Of a DNA stretch of 64,000 bases, positions 10,119 through 22,635 are shown piece after piece. Both the position numbers and the translations under genes were made by a program. This DNA is from Hydractinia symbiolongicarpus (taxonomy: Eukaryota; Cnidaria; Hydrozoa; Anthoathecata; Hydractiniidae), in NCBI RefSeq assembly GCF_029227915.1, contig NC_079883.1:30072001-30136000 (forward strand), in the 5' to 3' direction. The notes beneath the pieces were generated by a model, which was not told the DNA's origin, did not search any database, and worked only from the letters and a program-made list of their open reading frames with translations. Position 1 is the first letter of the stretch. Every line of letters begins with the position of its first letter.

Positions 10119-11386
10119 ATAAAAGCTAAACCATGTGCCAAGTACAGGTGTTTATTTTGTTGATTTTAGCCAACAGTTAAGAAGTTACTGCTCAGATATA
10201 ATTTTACAATCAAAATTAAGCATTGTAAAATTATGTTAAATACAGTCTAGCTAGCTAGCTAGGTTGTTATGACTTGCTCTAATACAACATTTTATCCTTT
10301 CTTACATTGTGTTTTGAAGGAAGAAAAATCCTAGCCAGAAAAGCACGCACATTTAATGCTAGCTAGCTAACACTAGCAAAGTTCAGTATGATACAGACTT
10401 GTGTCTGGCCACCATGGCCTAAATATATGTTTACGATATGCAGGTATCGTTTACTTATACAGTAACAATTCATATTAAAGTTTTTCCTTACTCTGTTATG
10501 CAAAGTGCTTTTATTTTATTTCAGTGTAATTATTAGTGTTTGATGATCAAGTAAGTTATAATGGCTTCCATAAAAAATAACTAATAGTGAAATATATGAA
10601 TGGTATACGAAGTTAAATCAATTAAGCATTGTTGAAGTTTGTGAATCATTCTCACAGATGTTTAAAATTGATGTTAGTAATTGCAGTCGAGTTGCTTTGT
10701 ATAATATGAGCCCTGCATGTTAAGAGTTCTTTCAATGTTGTTGTTTTTTAGTGGTAGGAAAAACATTTTTTTTGATTATGCAGTAACAAACATTTTTGTT
10801 TTAATTTTCATAGGTTGTGGTTGCTTTTTCACTTATGTTGGGGTCTGGTCTGTAAATTGGAAATATAACGAAACAGCACAATATATTTTGCTAGCAATTA
10901 TATATTTTATTTTATCCAATTATTCATATGTATTTGATGAGTTTTCACCATTATGGTCTTCACTTCTTACTTCTGTGAATCATAATAAATCTAGTCTGTA
11001 AAATGTGATTCTGATAACTGAGCACACAATAATTTTTTTCCAAGTTGCAGTAATATTATTTATTATCTAAATTATTTATATTTGCACATGTAGTCAATGA
11101 TTTTTCACAAATTTGGTCTTTTTGTCAAATCTGTAAATTACATTAAATCTGGTCTGTAAAATATACATTTTGAGATTTAACATGATACTTCATATAATTT
11201 ATTTGATAAGTATTGGTCATACTATCATGCCTATTTATTTGCACTTTTTGTTTGACTGTTTTTGCTTTTTTTGAGCATATTTCGCATCTGGTTTGGAAAT
11301 TACAAAGAATCTGGTCTATAAAATATACTTTCAGAATATCTCATGACACTCCCACTTTTTTTTTAAAAAAAATAGTTATTCTATTC

Positions 11387-11441
11387 TATATGTTAACCCT
11401 CGTTGGAAAGCACAATAATAGCTCTTTTACGTTAACATATA
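11387..11441. other. Deletion scar with inverted filler (hairpin)
   Basis: At the internal deletion the sequence reads TATATGTTAAC (11387-11397), the exact reverse complement of GTTAACATATA at 11431-11441. Nine of these bases (11388-11396) have no counterpart in the full-length copy. The filler looks copied in inverted orientation from just downstream, as in template-switch or polymerase-theta-type repair, and creates an 11 bp stem with a 33-base loop. Confidence 0.7.
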
Positions 11442-11475
11442 AGCTAAGCAAACAACGATGTTGTTAAAAATAGCC

Positions 11476-11486
11476 TGAACAGCCTA
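11476..11486 (-). repeat. Terminal inverted repeat, right, element copy 2
   Basis: TGAACAGCCTA, identical to 7389-7399 and followed by GTTTGAG at 11487-11493. Confidence 0.85.
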
Positions 11487-11493
11487 GTTTGAG
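11487..11493. repeat. Target-site duplication, right, element copy 2
   Basis: GTTTGAG resumes the monomer. The following 150 bases match the right flank of copy 1 before diverging near 11570. Confidence 0.75.
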
Positions 11494-12021
11494 TTACAAC
11501 GGTTGCGTCACATATTCGTACCAACCTGTATTTAGTTATATCTTTCCGATAATACTAAGTCATATTGCTTTTAACAGTGAAACGATTGACTGTGGGACTT
11601 AATTGAACTAACTTTGGACTCTGACCTTATAAATGTGATAAGTGAGCCAGTTTGAGTACAAGAAGTAACATTCTTCTTAATTTGACATGAATACCGTAAC
11701 TTTTTTTCCGATATTACTAAGTTGTATTGCTTTTAACAGTGAAACGATTGACTCTGGGAATTAATTGAACTGATTTTGGACTGTGACCTTGTAAATGCGA
11801 TAAATGAGCCAATTGGGCTCCAAGGAATAACATTTTTCTTAATTCGACACAATTGCTGGAATTCAGCGATTGCAGTGGGCGCTGTGGTAGAGTTTTATTT
11901 AAAAAATAAGTTAAATAAGTCATTTTTTACTGTTGGACCAATCCCAGCCATTAGTTCGCGCTGAAGAAATAGAGACATTCTCAAAAACTACATTTCATCG
12001 ACTTCTTGGCGGTATCAATCC
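11487..12021 (+). repeat. Fused monomer with about 210 bp missing (535 bp)
   Basis: Two monomers are joined so that GAATACCGTAAC runs straight into TTTTTTTCCGATATTAC at about 11700/11701, skipping the AGTACACTAGG half of one monomer and the start of the next. A T run may have helped the joining. The same join recurs at 14694/14695. Confidence 0.8.
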
Positions 12022-13610
12022 GTTTGAGTAACAACGGCTGCGTCACACATTCGTATCAACATGCATTTAGTGATTTTTTTCCGATGTGACTAAGTTGCAT
12101 CGCTTTTAACAGTGAAACGATTGACTGTGGGACTTAATTGAACATATTCTGGACTGTGACCTTGTAAATGCGATAAATAAGCCAATTGGGCGCCAAGGAA
12201 TAACATTTTTCTTAGTTCGACATGATTGCTGGAATTCAGCGAGTACACTAGGCTCTGTGGTAGTGTATTATTTAAAAATTTAGATAAATAAGTCTTTTTT
12301 TACTGTGGGACTAATCCAGGCCGTTGGCACGCGCTGAAGAAATAGAGACATTCTCAAAAACTACATTTCATACACTTCTTGGCGGTTTCAATCCGTTTGA
12401 GTTACAACGGTTGCGTCACATACTCGTACCAACATGTATTTAGCGATGGTATTCTGACATTACTAAGTTGCATAGCCTTTAACAGTGAAACGATTGACTG
12501 TGGCACTTAATTGAACTAACTTTGGACTGTGACCTGATAAATGTGATAAATGAGCCAGTTTGACTACAAGAAATAACATTTTTCTTAGTTTTACATGATT
12601 GCTGGAACTCAGCGATTACACCGTTTGAGTTACAACGGTTGCGTCACATATTCGTACCAACCTGTATTTAGTTATATCTTTCCGATAATACTAAGTCATA
12701 TTGCTTTTAACAGTGAAACAATTGACTGTGGAACTTAATTGAACTAACTTTGGACTCTGACCATATAAATGTGATAAGTGAGCCAACTGGACCCAAGAAG
12801 TAACATTCTTTTTAATTTGACATGATTACCGGAACTCAGCGATTACACTGGGCGCTGTGGTAGCACTTCATTTAAAATTTAAATAAAAAAGTCATTTTTT
12901 ACTGTGGGACCAATCCTAGCCGTTATCGCGCGCTGAAGAAATAGCAACAGTTTCAAAAACTACATTGCATTGACTTTCTAACGGTAACAATCCGTTTGAG
13001 TTACAACGGTTGCGCCACATATTCGTCCCCACATGTACTTAGCGACAGTATTCGGATATTACTAGGTTGCATCGCTTTTAACAGTGAAACGATTGACTGT
13101 GGGACTTAATTGAACTGATTTTGGACTTTGACCTTAAAAATGTGATAAATGAGCCAGTTTGACTACAAGAAATAACATTCTTCTTAATTTGACATGATTG
13201 CTGGAACTCAGCGATTACACTGGGCGCTGTGGCAGCGCTTTATTAAAAATTTAAATAAAAAAGACATTTTTTACTGTGGGACCAATCCCAGCCGTTAGTT
13301 CGCGCTGAAGAATTAAAGACAGTTTCAAAAACTACATTTCATTGACTTTCTAACGGCGTCAATCCGTTTGAGTTACAACGGTTGCACCACATATTCGTCC
13401 CGGCATGTACTTAGCGATAGTATTCGGATATTACTAGGTTGCATCGCTTTTAACAGTGAAACGATTGACTCTGGGAATTAATTGAACTGAATCCGGACTG
13501 TGACCTTAGAAATGTGATAAATGACCCAATTGGACTCCAAGAAGTTACATTCTTCTTAAATTGACATGATTGCTGGAATTCAGCGATTGCACTGGGCTCT
13601 GCGGTAGCGC
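11640..13610 (+). repeat. 2-kb satellite duplication, copy 1 (offset 2994)
   Basis: Matches about 14634-16605 at an offset of 2994-2995 bp, including both odd joins: the fused monomer near 11700 and the 228 bp short monomer ending at 12622. Sharing two rare breakpoints makes common descent certain. Confidence 0.8.
12395..12622 (+). repeat. Short 228-bp monomer (1)
   Basis: GCGATTACA is joined directly to CCGTTTGAG at 12620/12621. By comparison with a full monomer, 144 bases are absent (such as 7625-7768: the T-rich tract, ACTGTGGGACC and the CGCGCTGAAG region). This is the leftmost of eight such monomers. Confidence 0.85.
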
Positions 13611-14011
13611 TTTATTTGAAAATTAAGTTAAATAAGTCATTTTTTACTGTGGGACCAATCCCAGCCGTTAGTTTGCGCTGAAGAAATAGAGACAGTTTCA
13701 AAAACTACATTTCATTGACTTTCTAACGGTGTTAATTCGTTTGAGTTACAACGGTTGCGTCACATATTCGTACCAACATGTATTTAGTGATTTTTTTCCG
13801 ATGTGACTAAGTTGCATCGCCTTTAACAGTAAAACGATTGACTGTGGGACTTAATTGAACTGATTCTGGACTGTGACCTTGTAAATACGATAAATGAGCC
13901 AATTGGACTCCAAGGAATACCATTCTTTTTAATTCGACATGGTTGCTGGAATTCAGCGAGTACACTAGGCTCTGTGGTAGTGCTTTATTTAAAAATTTAG
14001 ATAAATAAGAC
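12623..14011 (+). repeat. 1.39-kb satellite duplication, copy 2
   Basis: Copy of 7400-8788. Similarity fades after the AAATTTAGATAAATAAG word, where GACTTTTTTTACTGTGGGACTAAT replaces the form in copy 1. Confidence 0.85.
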
Positions 14012-14484
14012 TTTTTTTACTGTGGGACTAATCCTGGCCGTTAGCAAGCGCTGAAGAAATAGAGACAGCTTTAAAAACTCCATTTCAATGACTTTCTAAC
14101 GGTGTTAATCCGTTTCAGTTACAACGGTTGCGTCACATATTCGTACCAACATGTATTTAGTGATTTTTTTCCGATATTACTAAGTTGTATCTCTTTTAAC
14201 AGTGAAACGATTGACTCTGGGAATTAATTGAACTGATTTTGGACTGTGACCTTATAAATGTGATAAATGAGCCAATTGGACTCCAAGAAGTAACATTCGT
14301 CTTAAATTGACATTATTGCTGGAATTCAGCGAATACACTAGGCTGTGCGTTAGCGCTTTATTTAAAAATTTAGATAAATAAGTCTTTTTTTACTGTGGGA
14401 CCAATCCTGGCAGTTAGCACGCACTGAAGAAATAGAGACATTCTCAAAAACTACATTCCATTGACTTCTTGGCGGTATCAATCC

Positions 14485-15015
14485 GTTTGAGTTACAACGG
14501 TTGCGTCACGTATTCATACCAACCTGTATTTAGTGATATCTTTCCGATATTACTAAGTCATATCGCTTTTAACAGTGAAACGGCTGTGGAACTTAATTGA
14601 ACTAACTTTGGACTCTGACCTTATAAATGTGATAAGTGAGCCAGTTTGAGTACAAGAAGTAACATTCTTCTTAATTTGACATGAATACCGTAACTTTTTT
14701 TCCGATATTACTAAGTTGTATCGCTTTTAACAGTGAAACGATTGACTCTGGGAATTAATTGAACTGATTTTGGACTGTGACCTTGTAAATGCGATAAATG
14801 AGCCAATTGGGCTCCAAGGAATAACATTTTTCTTAATTCGACACAATTGCTGGAATTCAGCGATTGCAGTGGGCGCTGTGGTAGAGTTTTATTTAAAAAA
14901 TAAGTTAAATAAGTCATTTTTTACTGTTGGACCAATCCCAGCCATTAGTTCGCGCTGAAGAAATAGAGACATTCTCAAAAACTACATTTCATCGACTTCT
15001 TGGCGGTATCAATCC
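14485..15015 (+). repeat. Fused monomer, second copy (531 bp)
   Basis: Same join as at 11700, here at 14694/14695. It is four bases shorter overall, chiefly because GAAACGATTGACTGTGG has lost bases and reads GAAACGGCTGTGG. Confidence 0.8.
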
Positions 15016-16605
15016 GTTTGAGTAACAACGGCTGTGTCACACATTCGTATCAACATGCATTTAGTGATTTTTTTCCGATGTGACTAAGTTGCATCGCTTT
15101 TAACAGTGAAACGATTGACTGTGGGACTTAATTGAACATATTCTGGACTGTGACCTTGTAAATGCGATAAATAAGCCAATTGGGCTCCAAGGAATAACAT
15201 TTTTCTTAATTCGACATGATTGCTGGAATTCAGCGAGTACACTAGGCTCTGTGGTAGTGTATTATTTAAAAATTTAGATAAATAAGTCTTTTTTTACTGT
15301 GGGACTAATCCAGGCCGTTGGCACGCGCTGAAGAAATAGAGACATTCTCAAAAACTACATTTCATACACTTCTTGGCGGTTTCAATCCGTTTGAGTTACA
15401 ACGGTTGCGTCACATACTCGTACCAACATGTATTTAGCGATGGTATTCTGACATTACTAGGTTGCATAGCCTTTAACAGTGAAACGATTGACTGTGGCAC
15501 TTAATTGAACTAACTTTGGACTGTGACCTGATAAATGTGATAAATGAGCCAGTTTGACTACAAGAAATAACATTTTTCTTAGTTTTACATGATTGCTGGA
15601 ACTCAGCGATTACACCGTTTGAGTTACAACGGTTGCGTCACATATTCGTACCAACATATATTTAGTGATTTTTTTCCGATGTGACTAAGTTGCATTGCCT
15701 TTAACAGTGAAACGATTGACTGTGGAACTTAATTGAACTAACTTTGGAGTGTGACCTTATAAATGTTATAAATGAGCCAACTGGACCCAAGATGTAACAT
15801 TCTTCTTAATTTGACATGATTACCGGAACTCAGCGATTACACTGGGCGCTGTGGTAGCACTTCATTTAAAATTTAAATAAAAAAGTCATTTTTTACTGTG
15901 GGACCAATCCTAGCCGTTATCGCGCGCTGAAGAAATAGCAACAGTTTCAAAAACTACATTGCATTGACTTTCTAACGGTAACAATCCGTTTGAGTTACAA
16001 CGGTTGCGCCACATATTCGTCCCCACATGTACTTAGCGACAGTATTCGGATATTACTAGGTTGCATCGCTTTTAACAGTGAAACGATTGACTGTGGGACT
16101 TAATTGAACTGATTTTGGACTTTGACCTTAAAAATGTGATAAATGAGCCAGTTTGACTACAAGAAATAACATTCTTCTTAATTTGACATGATTGCTGGAA
16201 CTCAGCGATTACACTGGGCGCTGTGGCAGCGCTTTATTAGAAATTTAAATAAAAAAGTCGTTTTTTACTGTGGGACCAATCCCAGCCGTTTGTTCGCGCT
16301 GAAGAATTAAAGACAGTTTCAAAAACTACATTTCATTGACTTTCTAACGGTGTCAATCCGTTTGAGTTACAACGGTTGCACCACATATTCGTCCCCACAT
16401 GTACTTAGCGATAGTATTCGGATATTACTAGGTTGCATCGCATTTAACTGTGAAACGATTGACTCTGGGAATTAATTGAACTGAATCCGGACTGTGACCT
16501 TAGAAATGTGATAAATGAGCCAATTGGACTCCAAGAAGTTACATTCTTCTTAAATTGACATGATTGCTGGAATTCAGCGATTGCACTGGGCTCTGCGGTA
16601 GCGCT
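14634..16605 (+). repeat. 2-kb satellite duplication, copy 2 (offset 2994)
   Basis: Counterpart of 11640-13610. A stretch near 15640-15780 differs more than the rest (CCAACATATATTTAGTGATTT instead of CCAACCTGTATTTAGTTAT), suggesting later local exchange with another monomer type. Confidence 0.8.
15389..15616 (+). repeat. Short 228-bp monomer (2)
   Basis: Counterpart of 12395-12622 in the 2994 bp duplication, with the GCGATTACA form of the left side of the join. Confidence 0.85.
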
Positions 16606-17853
16606 TTATTTGAAAATTAACTTTAATAAGTCATTTTTTACTGTGGGACCATTCCCAACCGTTAGTTCGCGCTAAAGAAATAGAGACGGTTTCAAAAATT
16701 ACATTTCATTGACTTTCTAACGCTGTTAATCCGTTTGAGTTACAACGGTTGTGTCACATATTCGTACCAACATGCATTTAGTGATTTTTTTTCCGATGTG
16801 ACTAAGTTGCATCGCTTTTAACAGTGAAACGATTAACTGTGGGACTTAATTGAACTAACTTTGGACTGTGACCTGATAAATGTTATAAATGAGCCAGTTT
16901 GACTACAAGAAATAACATTCTTCTTAATTTGACTTGATTGCTGGAACTCAGCGATTGCACTGGGCACTGTGGTAGCGTTTTATTAAAAAATTTAGATAAA
17001 TAAGTCTTTTTTTTACTGCGGGAATAATCCTGGCCGTTAGCACGCGCTGAAGAAATAGAGACATTCTCAAAAACTACACTTTATCGACTTCTTGGCGGTA
17101 TCAATCCGCTGGAGTTACAACGGTTGCGTCACATATTCGTACCAACATGTATTTAGCGATAGTATTCTGATATTACTAGGTTGCATCGCCTTTAACAGTG
17201 AAACGATTGACTATGGGACTTAATTGAACTAACTTTGGACTGTGAGCTGATAAATGTTATAAATGAGCCAGTTTGACTACAAGAAATAACATTCTTCTTA
17301 ATTTGACTTGATTGCTGGAACTCAGCGATTGCACTGGGCACTGTGGTAGCGTTTTATTAAAAAATTTAGATAAATAAGTCTTTTTTTACTGCGGGACTAA
17401 TCCTGGCCGTTAGCACGCGCTGAAGAAATAGAGACATTCTTAAAAACTACACTTCATCGACTTCTTTGCGGTATCAATCCGTTTGAGTTACAACGGTTGC
17501 GTCAAATATTCGTACCAACATGTATTTAGCGATAGTGTTCTGATATTACTAGGTTGCATCGCTTTTAACAATGAAACGATTGATTTTGGGACTTAATTGA
17601 ACTGATTCTGGACTGTGACCTTGTAAATGCGATAAATGAGCCAATTGGGCTCCGAGGAATACCATTCTTCTTAATTCGACATGATTGCTGGAATTCAACG
17701 AGTACACTAGGCTCTGTGGTAGTGCTTTAATTGAAAATTTAGATAAATATGTCTTTTTTTACTGTGGAACTAGTCCTGGCCGTTAGCACGTGCTGAAGAA
17801 ATAGAGACATTCTCAAAAACTACATTTCATACACTTCTTGGCGGTATCAATCC

Positions 17854-18081
17854 GTTTGAGTTACAACGGTTGCGTCACATACTCGTACCAACATGTATTT
17901 AGCGATGGTATTCTGATATTACTAGGTTGCATAGCCTTTTAGAGTGAAACGATTGACTGTGGCACTTAATTGAACTAACTTTGGACTGTGACCTGATAAA
18001 TGTGATAAATGAGCCAGTTTGACTACAAGAAATAACATTTTTCTTATTTTGACATGATTGCTGGAACTCAGCCATTACACC
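17854..18081 (+). repeat. Short 228-bp monomer (3)
   Basis: Join at 18079/18080. The left side now reads GCCATTACA, a G-to-C change shared by all copies to the right, so short monomers form two lineages. Confidence 0.85.
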
Positions 18082-19639
18082 GTTTGAGTTACAACAGTTG
18101 CGTCACATATTCGTTCCAACATGTATTTAGTGATTTTTTTCCGATGTGACTAAGTTGCATTGCCTTTAACAGTGAAACAATTGACTGTGGGACTTAATTG
18201 AACTGATTCTGGACAATGACCTTGTTAATGCGATAAATGAGACAATTGTACTCCAAGGAATACCATTCTTCTTACTTCGACATGGTTGCTGGAATTCAGC
18301 GAGTACATTAGGCTCTGTGGTAGTGCTTTATTTAAAAATTTAGATAAATAAGTCTTTTTTTACTGTGGGACTAATCCTGGCCGTTAGCAAGCGCTAAAGA
18401 AATAGAGACAGCTTCAAAAACTACATTTCAATGACTTTCTAACGGTGTTAATCCGTTATAGTTACATCGGTTGCATCACATATTCGTACAAACATGTATT
18501 TAGTGATTTTTTTCCGATGTGACTAAGTTGCATCGCTTTTAACAGTGAAACAATTGACTGTGGGACTTAATTGAACTAATTTTGGAGTGTGAGCTGATAA
18601 ATGTTATAAATGAGCCAGTTTGACTACAAGAAATAACATTCTTCTTAATTTGACTTGATTACTGGAACTCAGCGATTGCACAGGGCGCTGTGGTAGAGAT
18701 TTATTTAAAAATTAATGTAAATAAGTCATTTTTTACTGTGGGACCAATCCCAGCCATTAGTTCGCGCTGAAGAAATAGAGACAGTTTCAAAAACTAATTT
18801 TCGTTGACTTTCTAGCGGTGTCAATTTGTTTGAGTTACAACAGTTGCGTCACATATTCGTACCAACATGTATTTAGTGATTTTTTTCCGATGTGACTAAG
18901 TTGCATTGCCTTTAACAGTGAAACGATTGACTGTGGGACTTAATTGAACTGATTCTGGACAATGACCTTGTTAATGCGATAAATGAGACAATTGCACTCC
19001 AAGAAATACCATTCTTCTTAATTCGACATGATTGCTGGAATTCAGCGAGTACACTAGCTCTGTGGTAGTGCTTTATTTAATAATTTAGATAAATAAGTCT
19101 TTTTTTTCTGAGGGACTAATCCTGGCCGTTACATGCGCTGAAGAAATAGAGACATTCTCAAAATCTACACTTCATCGACTTCTTGGCGGTATCAATCCGT
19201 TTAATTTACAACGGTCGCGTCACATATTCGTCCCCACATGTATTTAGCGATAGAATTCGGATATTACTAAATTGCATCACTTTTAACAGTGAAACGTTTG
19301 ACTGTGGGACCTAATTGAACTGATTTTGGACTTTGACCTTATAAATGTGATAAATGAGCCAGTTTGACTACAAAAAGTAACATTCTTCTTAATTTGACTT
19401 GATTGCTGGAACTCAGCGATTGCACTGGGCCCTGTGGTAGCGTTATATTTAAAAATTAACTTTAATAAGTCATTTTTTACTGTGGGACCATTCCCAACCG
19501 TTAGTTCGCGCTAAAGAAATAGAGACTTTTTCAAAAACTGCATTTCATTGACTTTCTAACGGTGTTAATCCGTTTGAGTTACAACGGTTGTGTCATATAT
19601 TCGTACCAACATGCATTTAGTGATTTTTTGCCGATGTGA

Positions 19640-19906
19640 CTAAGTTGCATCGCTTTTAACAGTGAAACGATTGACTGTGGGACTTAATTGAACTGATTCT
19701 GGACTGTGACCTTGTAAATGCGATAAATGAGCCAATTGGGCTCCAAGAAATATCATTCTTCCAAATTCGACATGAATGCTGGAATTCAGCGAGTACACTA
19801 GTCTCTGTGGTAGTGCTTTATTTAAAAATTTAGATAAATAAGTCTTTTTTTTCTGTGGGACTAATCCTGACCGTTGCGCGCGCTGAAGAAATAGAGACAT
19901 TCTCAA
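19640..19906 (-). other. Representative minus-strand open frame within a monomer (not called a gene)
   Basis: The first of about 27 nearly identical 86-88 codon frames, one per qualifying A-type monomer, all antisense to the monomer direction used here. It starts near the GAGACATTCTC word and ends at the CTAAGTTGC or CTAGGTTGC word. The predicted peptide is basic, with no signal peptide, membrane segment or known motif. Because monomers are homogenised, repetition of the frame is not independent evidence of coding. Confidence 0.15.
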
Positions 19907-21062
19907 AATCTACACTTCATCGACTTCTTGGCGGTATCAATCCGTTTGAGTTAAAACGGTTGCGTCACATATTCGTACCAACATGTATTTAGCTGTAGTA
20001 TTCTGATATTACTAGGTTGCATCGCCTTTAACAGTGAAACGATTGACTATGGGACTTAATTGAACTAACTTTGGACTGTGACCTGATAAAAGTTATAAAT
20101 GAGCCAGTTTGACTACAAGAAATAACATTCTTCTTAATTTGACTTGATTGCTGGAACTCAGCGATTGCACTGGGCACTGTGGTAGCGTTTTATTAAAAAA
20201 TTTAGATAAATAAGTCTTTTTTTACTGCGGGAATAATCCTGGCCGTTAGAACGCGCTGAAGAAATAGAGACATTCTCAAAAACTACACTTCATCGACTTC
20301 TTGGCGGTATCAATCCGTTTGAGTTACAACGGTTGCGTCACATATTCGTACCAACATGTATTTAGCGATAGTATTCTGATATTACTAGGTTGCATCGCCT
20401 TTAACAGTGAAACGATTGACTATGGGACTTAATTGAACTAACTTTGGAGTGTGACCTGATAAATGTTATAAATGAGCCAGTTTGACTACAAGAAATAACA
20501 TTCTTCTTAATTTGACTTGATTACTGGAACTCAGCGATTGCACTGGGCGCTGTGGTAGAGTTTTATTTAAAAATTAAGTTAAATAAGTCATTTTTTACTG
20601 TGGGACCAATCCCAGCCATTAGTTCGCGCTGAAGAAATAGAGACAGTTTCAAAAACTACTTTTCCTTGACTTTCTAGCGGTGTCAATTCGTTTAAGTTAC
20701 AACGATTGCGTCACATATTCGCCCCACATGTATTTAGCGATAGTATTTGGATATTACTAGGTTGCATCGCTTTTAACAGTGAAACGATTAACTGTGGGAC
20801 TTAATTGAACTAACTTTGGATTTTGACCTTGTAAATGTGGTAAATGAGCCAGTTTGACTACAAGAAATAACATTCTTTTTAATTTGACTTGATTGCTGGA
20901 ACTCTGCGATTGCACTGGGCACTGTGGTAGCGTTTTATTAAAAAATTTAGATAAATAAGTCTTTTTTTTACTGCGGGAATAATCCTGGCCGTTAGCACGC
21001 GCTGAAGAAATAGAGACATTCTCAAAAACTACACTTTATCGACTTCTTGGCGGTATCAATCC

Positions 21063-21290
21063 GCTGGAGTTACAACGGTTGCGTCACATATTCGTACCAA
21101 CATGTATTTAGCGATAGTATTCTGATATTACTAGGTTGCATCGCTTTTAACAGTGAAACGATTGATTGTGGGACTTAATTGAACTGATTCTGGACTGTGA
21201 CCTTGTAAATGCGATAAATGAGCCAGTTTGACTACATGAAATAACATTTTTCTTAATTTGACATGATTGCTGGAACTCAGCCATTACACC
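21063..21290 (+). repeat. Short 228-bp monomer (4)
   Basis: Join at 21288/21289. It begins with the variant GCTGGAG instead of GTTTGAG. The following monomer (ACAACAGTTGCGTC) matches the one after 18081 at an offset of 3209 bp. Confidence 0.85.
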
Positions 21291-22036
21291 GTTTGAGTTA
21301 CAACAGTTGCGTCACATATTCGTACCAACATGTATTTAGTGATTTTTTTCCGATGTGACTAAGTTGCATTGCCTTTAACAGTGAAACGATTGACTGTGGG
21401 ACTTAATTGAACTGATTCTGGACAGTGACCTTGTTAATGCGATAAATGAGACAATTGTACTCCAAGGAATACCATTCTTCTTAATTCGACATGGTTGCTG
21501 GAATTCAGCGAGTACATTAGGCTCTGTGGTAGTGCTTTATTTAAAAATTTAGATAAATAAGTCTTTTTTTACTGTGGGACTAATCCTGGCCGTTAGCAAG
21601 CGCTAAAGAAATAGAGACAGCTTCAAAAACTACATTTCAATGACTTTCTAACGGTGTTAATCCGTTATAGTTACATCGGTTGCATCACATATTCGTACTA
21701 ACATGTATTTAGTGATTTTTTTCCGATGTGACTAAGTTGCATCGCTTTTAACAGTGAAACGATTGACTGTGGGACTTAATTGAACTAACTTTGGAGTGTG
21801 ACCTGATAAATGTTATAAATGAGCCAGTTTGACTACAAGAAATAACATTCTTCTTAATTTGACTTGATTACTGGAACTCAGCGATTGCACTGGGCGCTGT
21901 GGTAGAGTTTTATTTAAAAATTAAGTTAAATAAGTCATTTTTTACTGTGGGACCAATCCCAGCCATTAGTTCGCGCTGAAGAAAAAGAGACAGTTTCAAA
22001 AACTACTTTTCGTTGACTTTTTAGCGGTGTCAATTC

Positions 22037-22635
22037 GTTTAAGTTACAACGATTGCGTCACATATTCGCCCCATATGTATTTAGCGATAGTATTTGGATA
22101 TTACTAGGTTGCATCGCTTTTAACAGTGAAACGTTTGACTGTGGGACTTAATTGAACTGATTTTGGATTTTGACCTTGTAAATGTGGTAAATGAGCCAGT
22201 TTGACTACAAGAAGTAACATTCTTCTTAATTTGACTTGATTGCTGGAACTCAGCGATTGCAATGGGCACTGTGGTAGCGTTTTATTTAAAAATTAAGTTA
22301 CATAAGTCATTTCTTACTTTGGGAGCAATTCAAGCCTTTAGTTACTTTTAACAGTGAAACGATTGACTGTGGGACTTAATTGAACTGATTCTGGGCTGTG
22401 ACCTTGTAAATGTTATAAATGAGCCAATTGGGCTCCAAGAAATACCATTCTTCTTAATTCGACATGATTGCTGGAATTCAGCGAGTACACTAGGCTCTGT
22501 GGTAGTGCTTTATTTAAAAATTTAGATAAATAAATCTTTTTTTTCTGAGGGATTAATCCTGGCCGTTATACGCGCTGAAGAAATAGAGACATTCTCAAAA
22601 TCTACACTTCATCGACTTCTTGGCGGTATCAATCC
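22037..22635 (+). repeat. Fused monomer with about 145 bp missing (599 bp)
   Basis: Near 22343 the sequence jumps from CAAGCCTTTAGTT to ACTTTTAACAGTG, skipping from the CGCGCTGAAG word to the end of GTTGCATCG. Unlike the other two deletion types, I find this join only once, so it looks young or unamplified. Confidence 0.75.

Larger units (their letters stand above)
9641..11486. mobile_element. DNA-transposon-like element, copy 2 (1846 bp, deleted)
   Basis: Nearly identical to 4690-7399 at an offset of 4951 falling to 4949 bp, with both 11 bp terminal inverted repeats intact. Differences seen are an 11-base instead of 13-base T run, a C/A change near 10209, one fewer T near 11364, and one large deletion: the 870 bases matching 6440-7309 are replaced by nine new bases at 11388-11396. 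This removes most of the internal repeats, the NRF-1-like palindrome and the exon-like segment. Identical satellite flanks show the copy arose by segmental duplication, not by a second transposition. Confidence 0.85.

Noticed and set aside
11776-11964. Plus-strand 62-codon frame (also at 14770-14958) opposite a 68-codon minus-strand frame
   Set aside because: Both frames are plain monomer sequence, repeated only because the segment was duplicated. No motif or gene context supports either.
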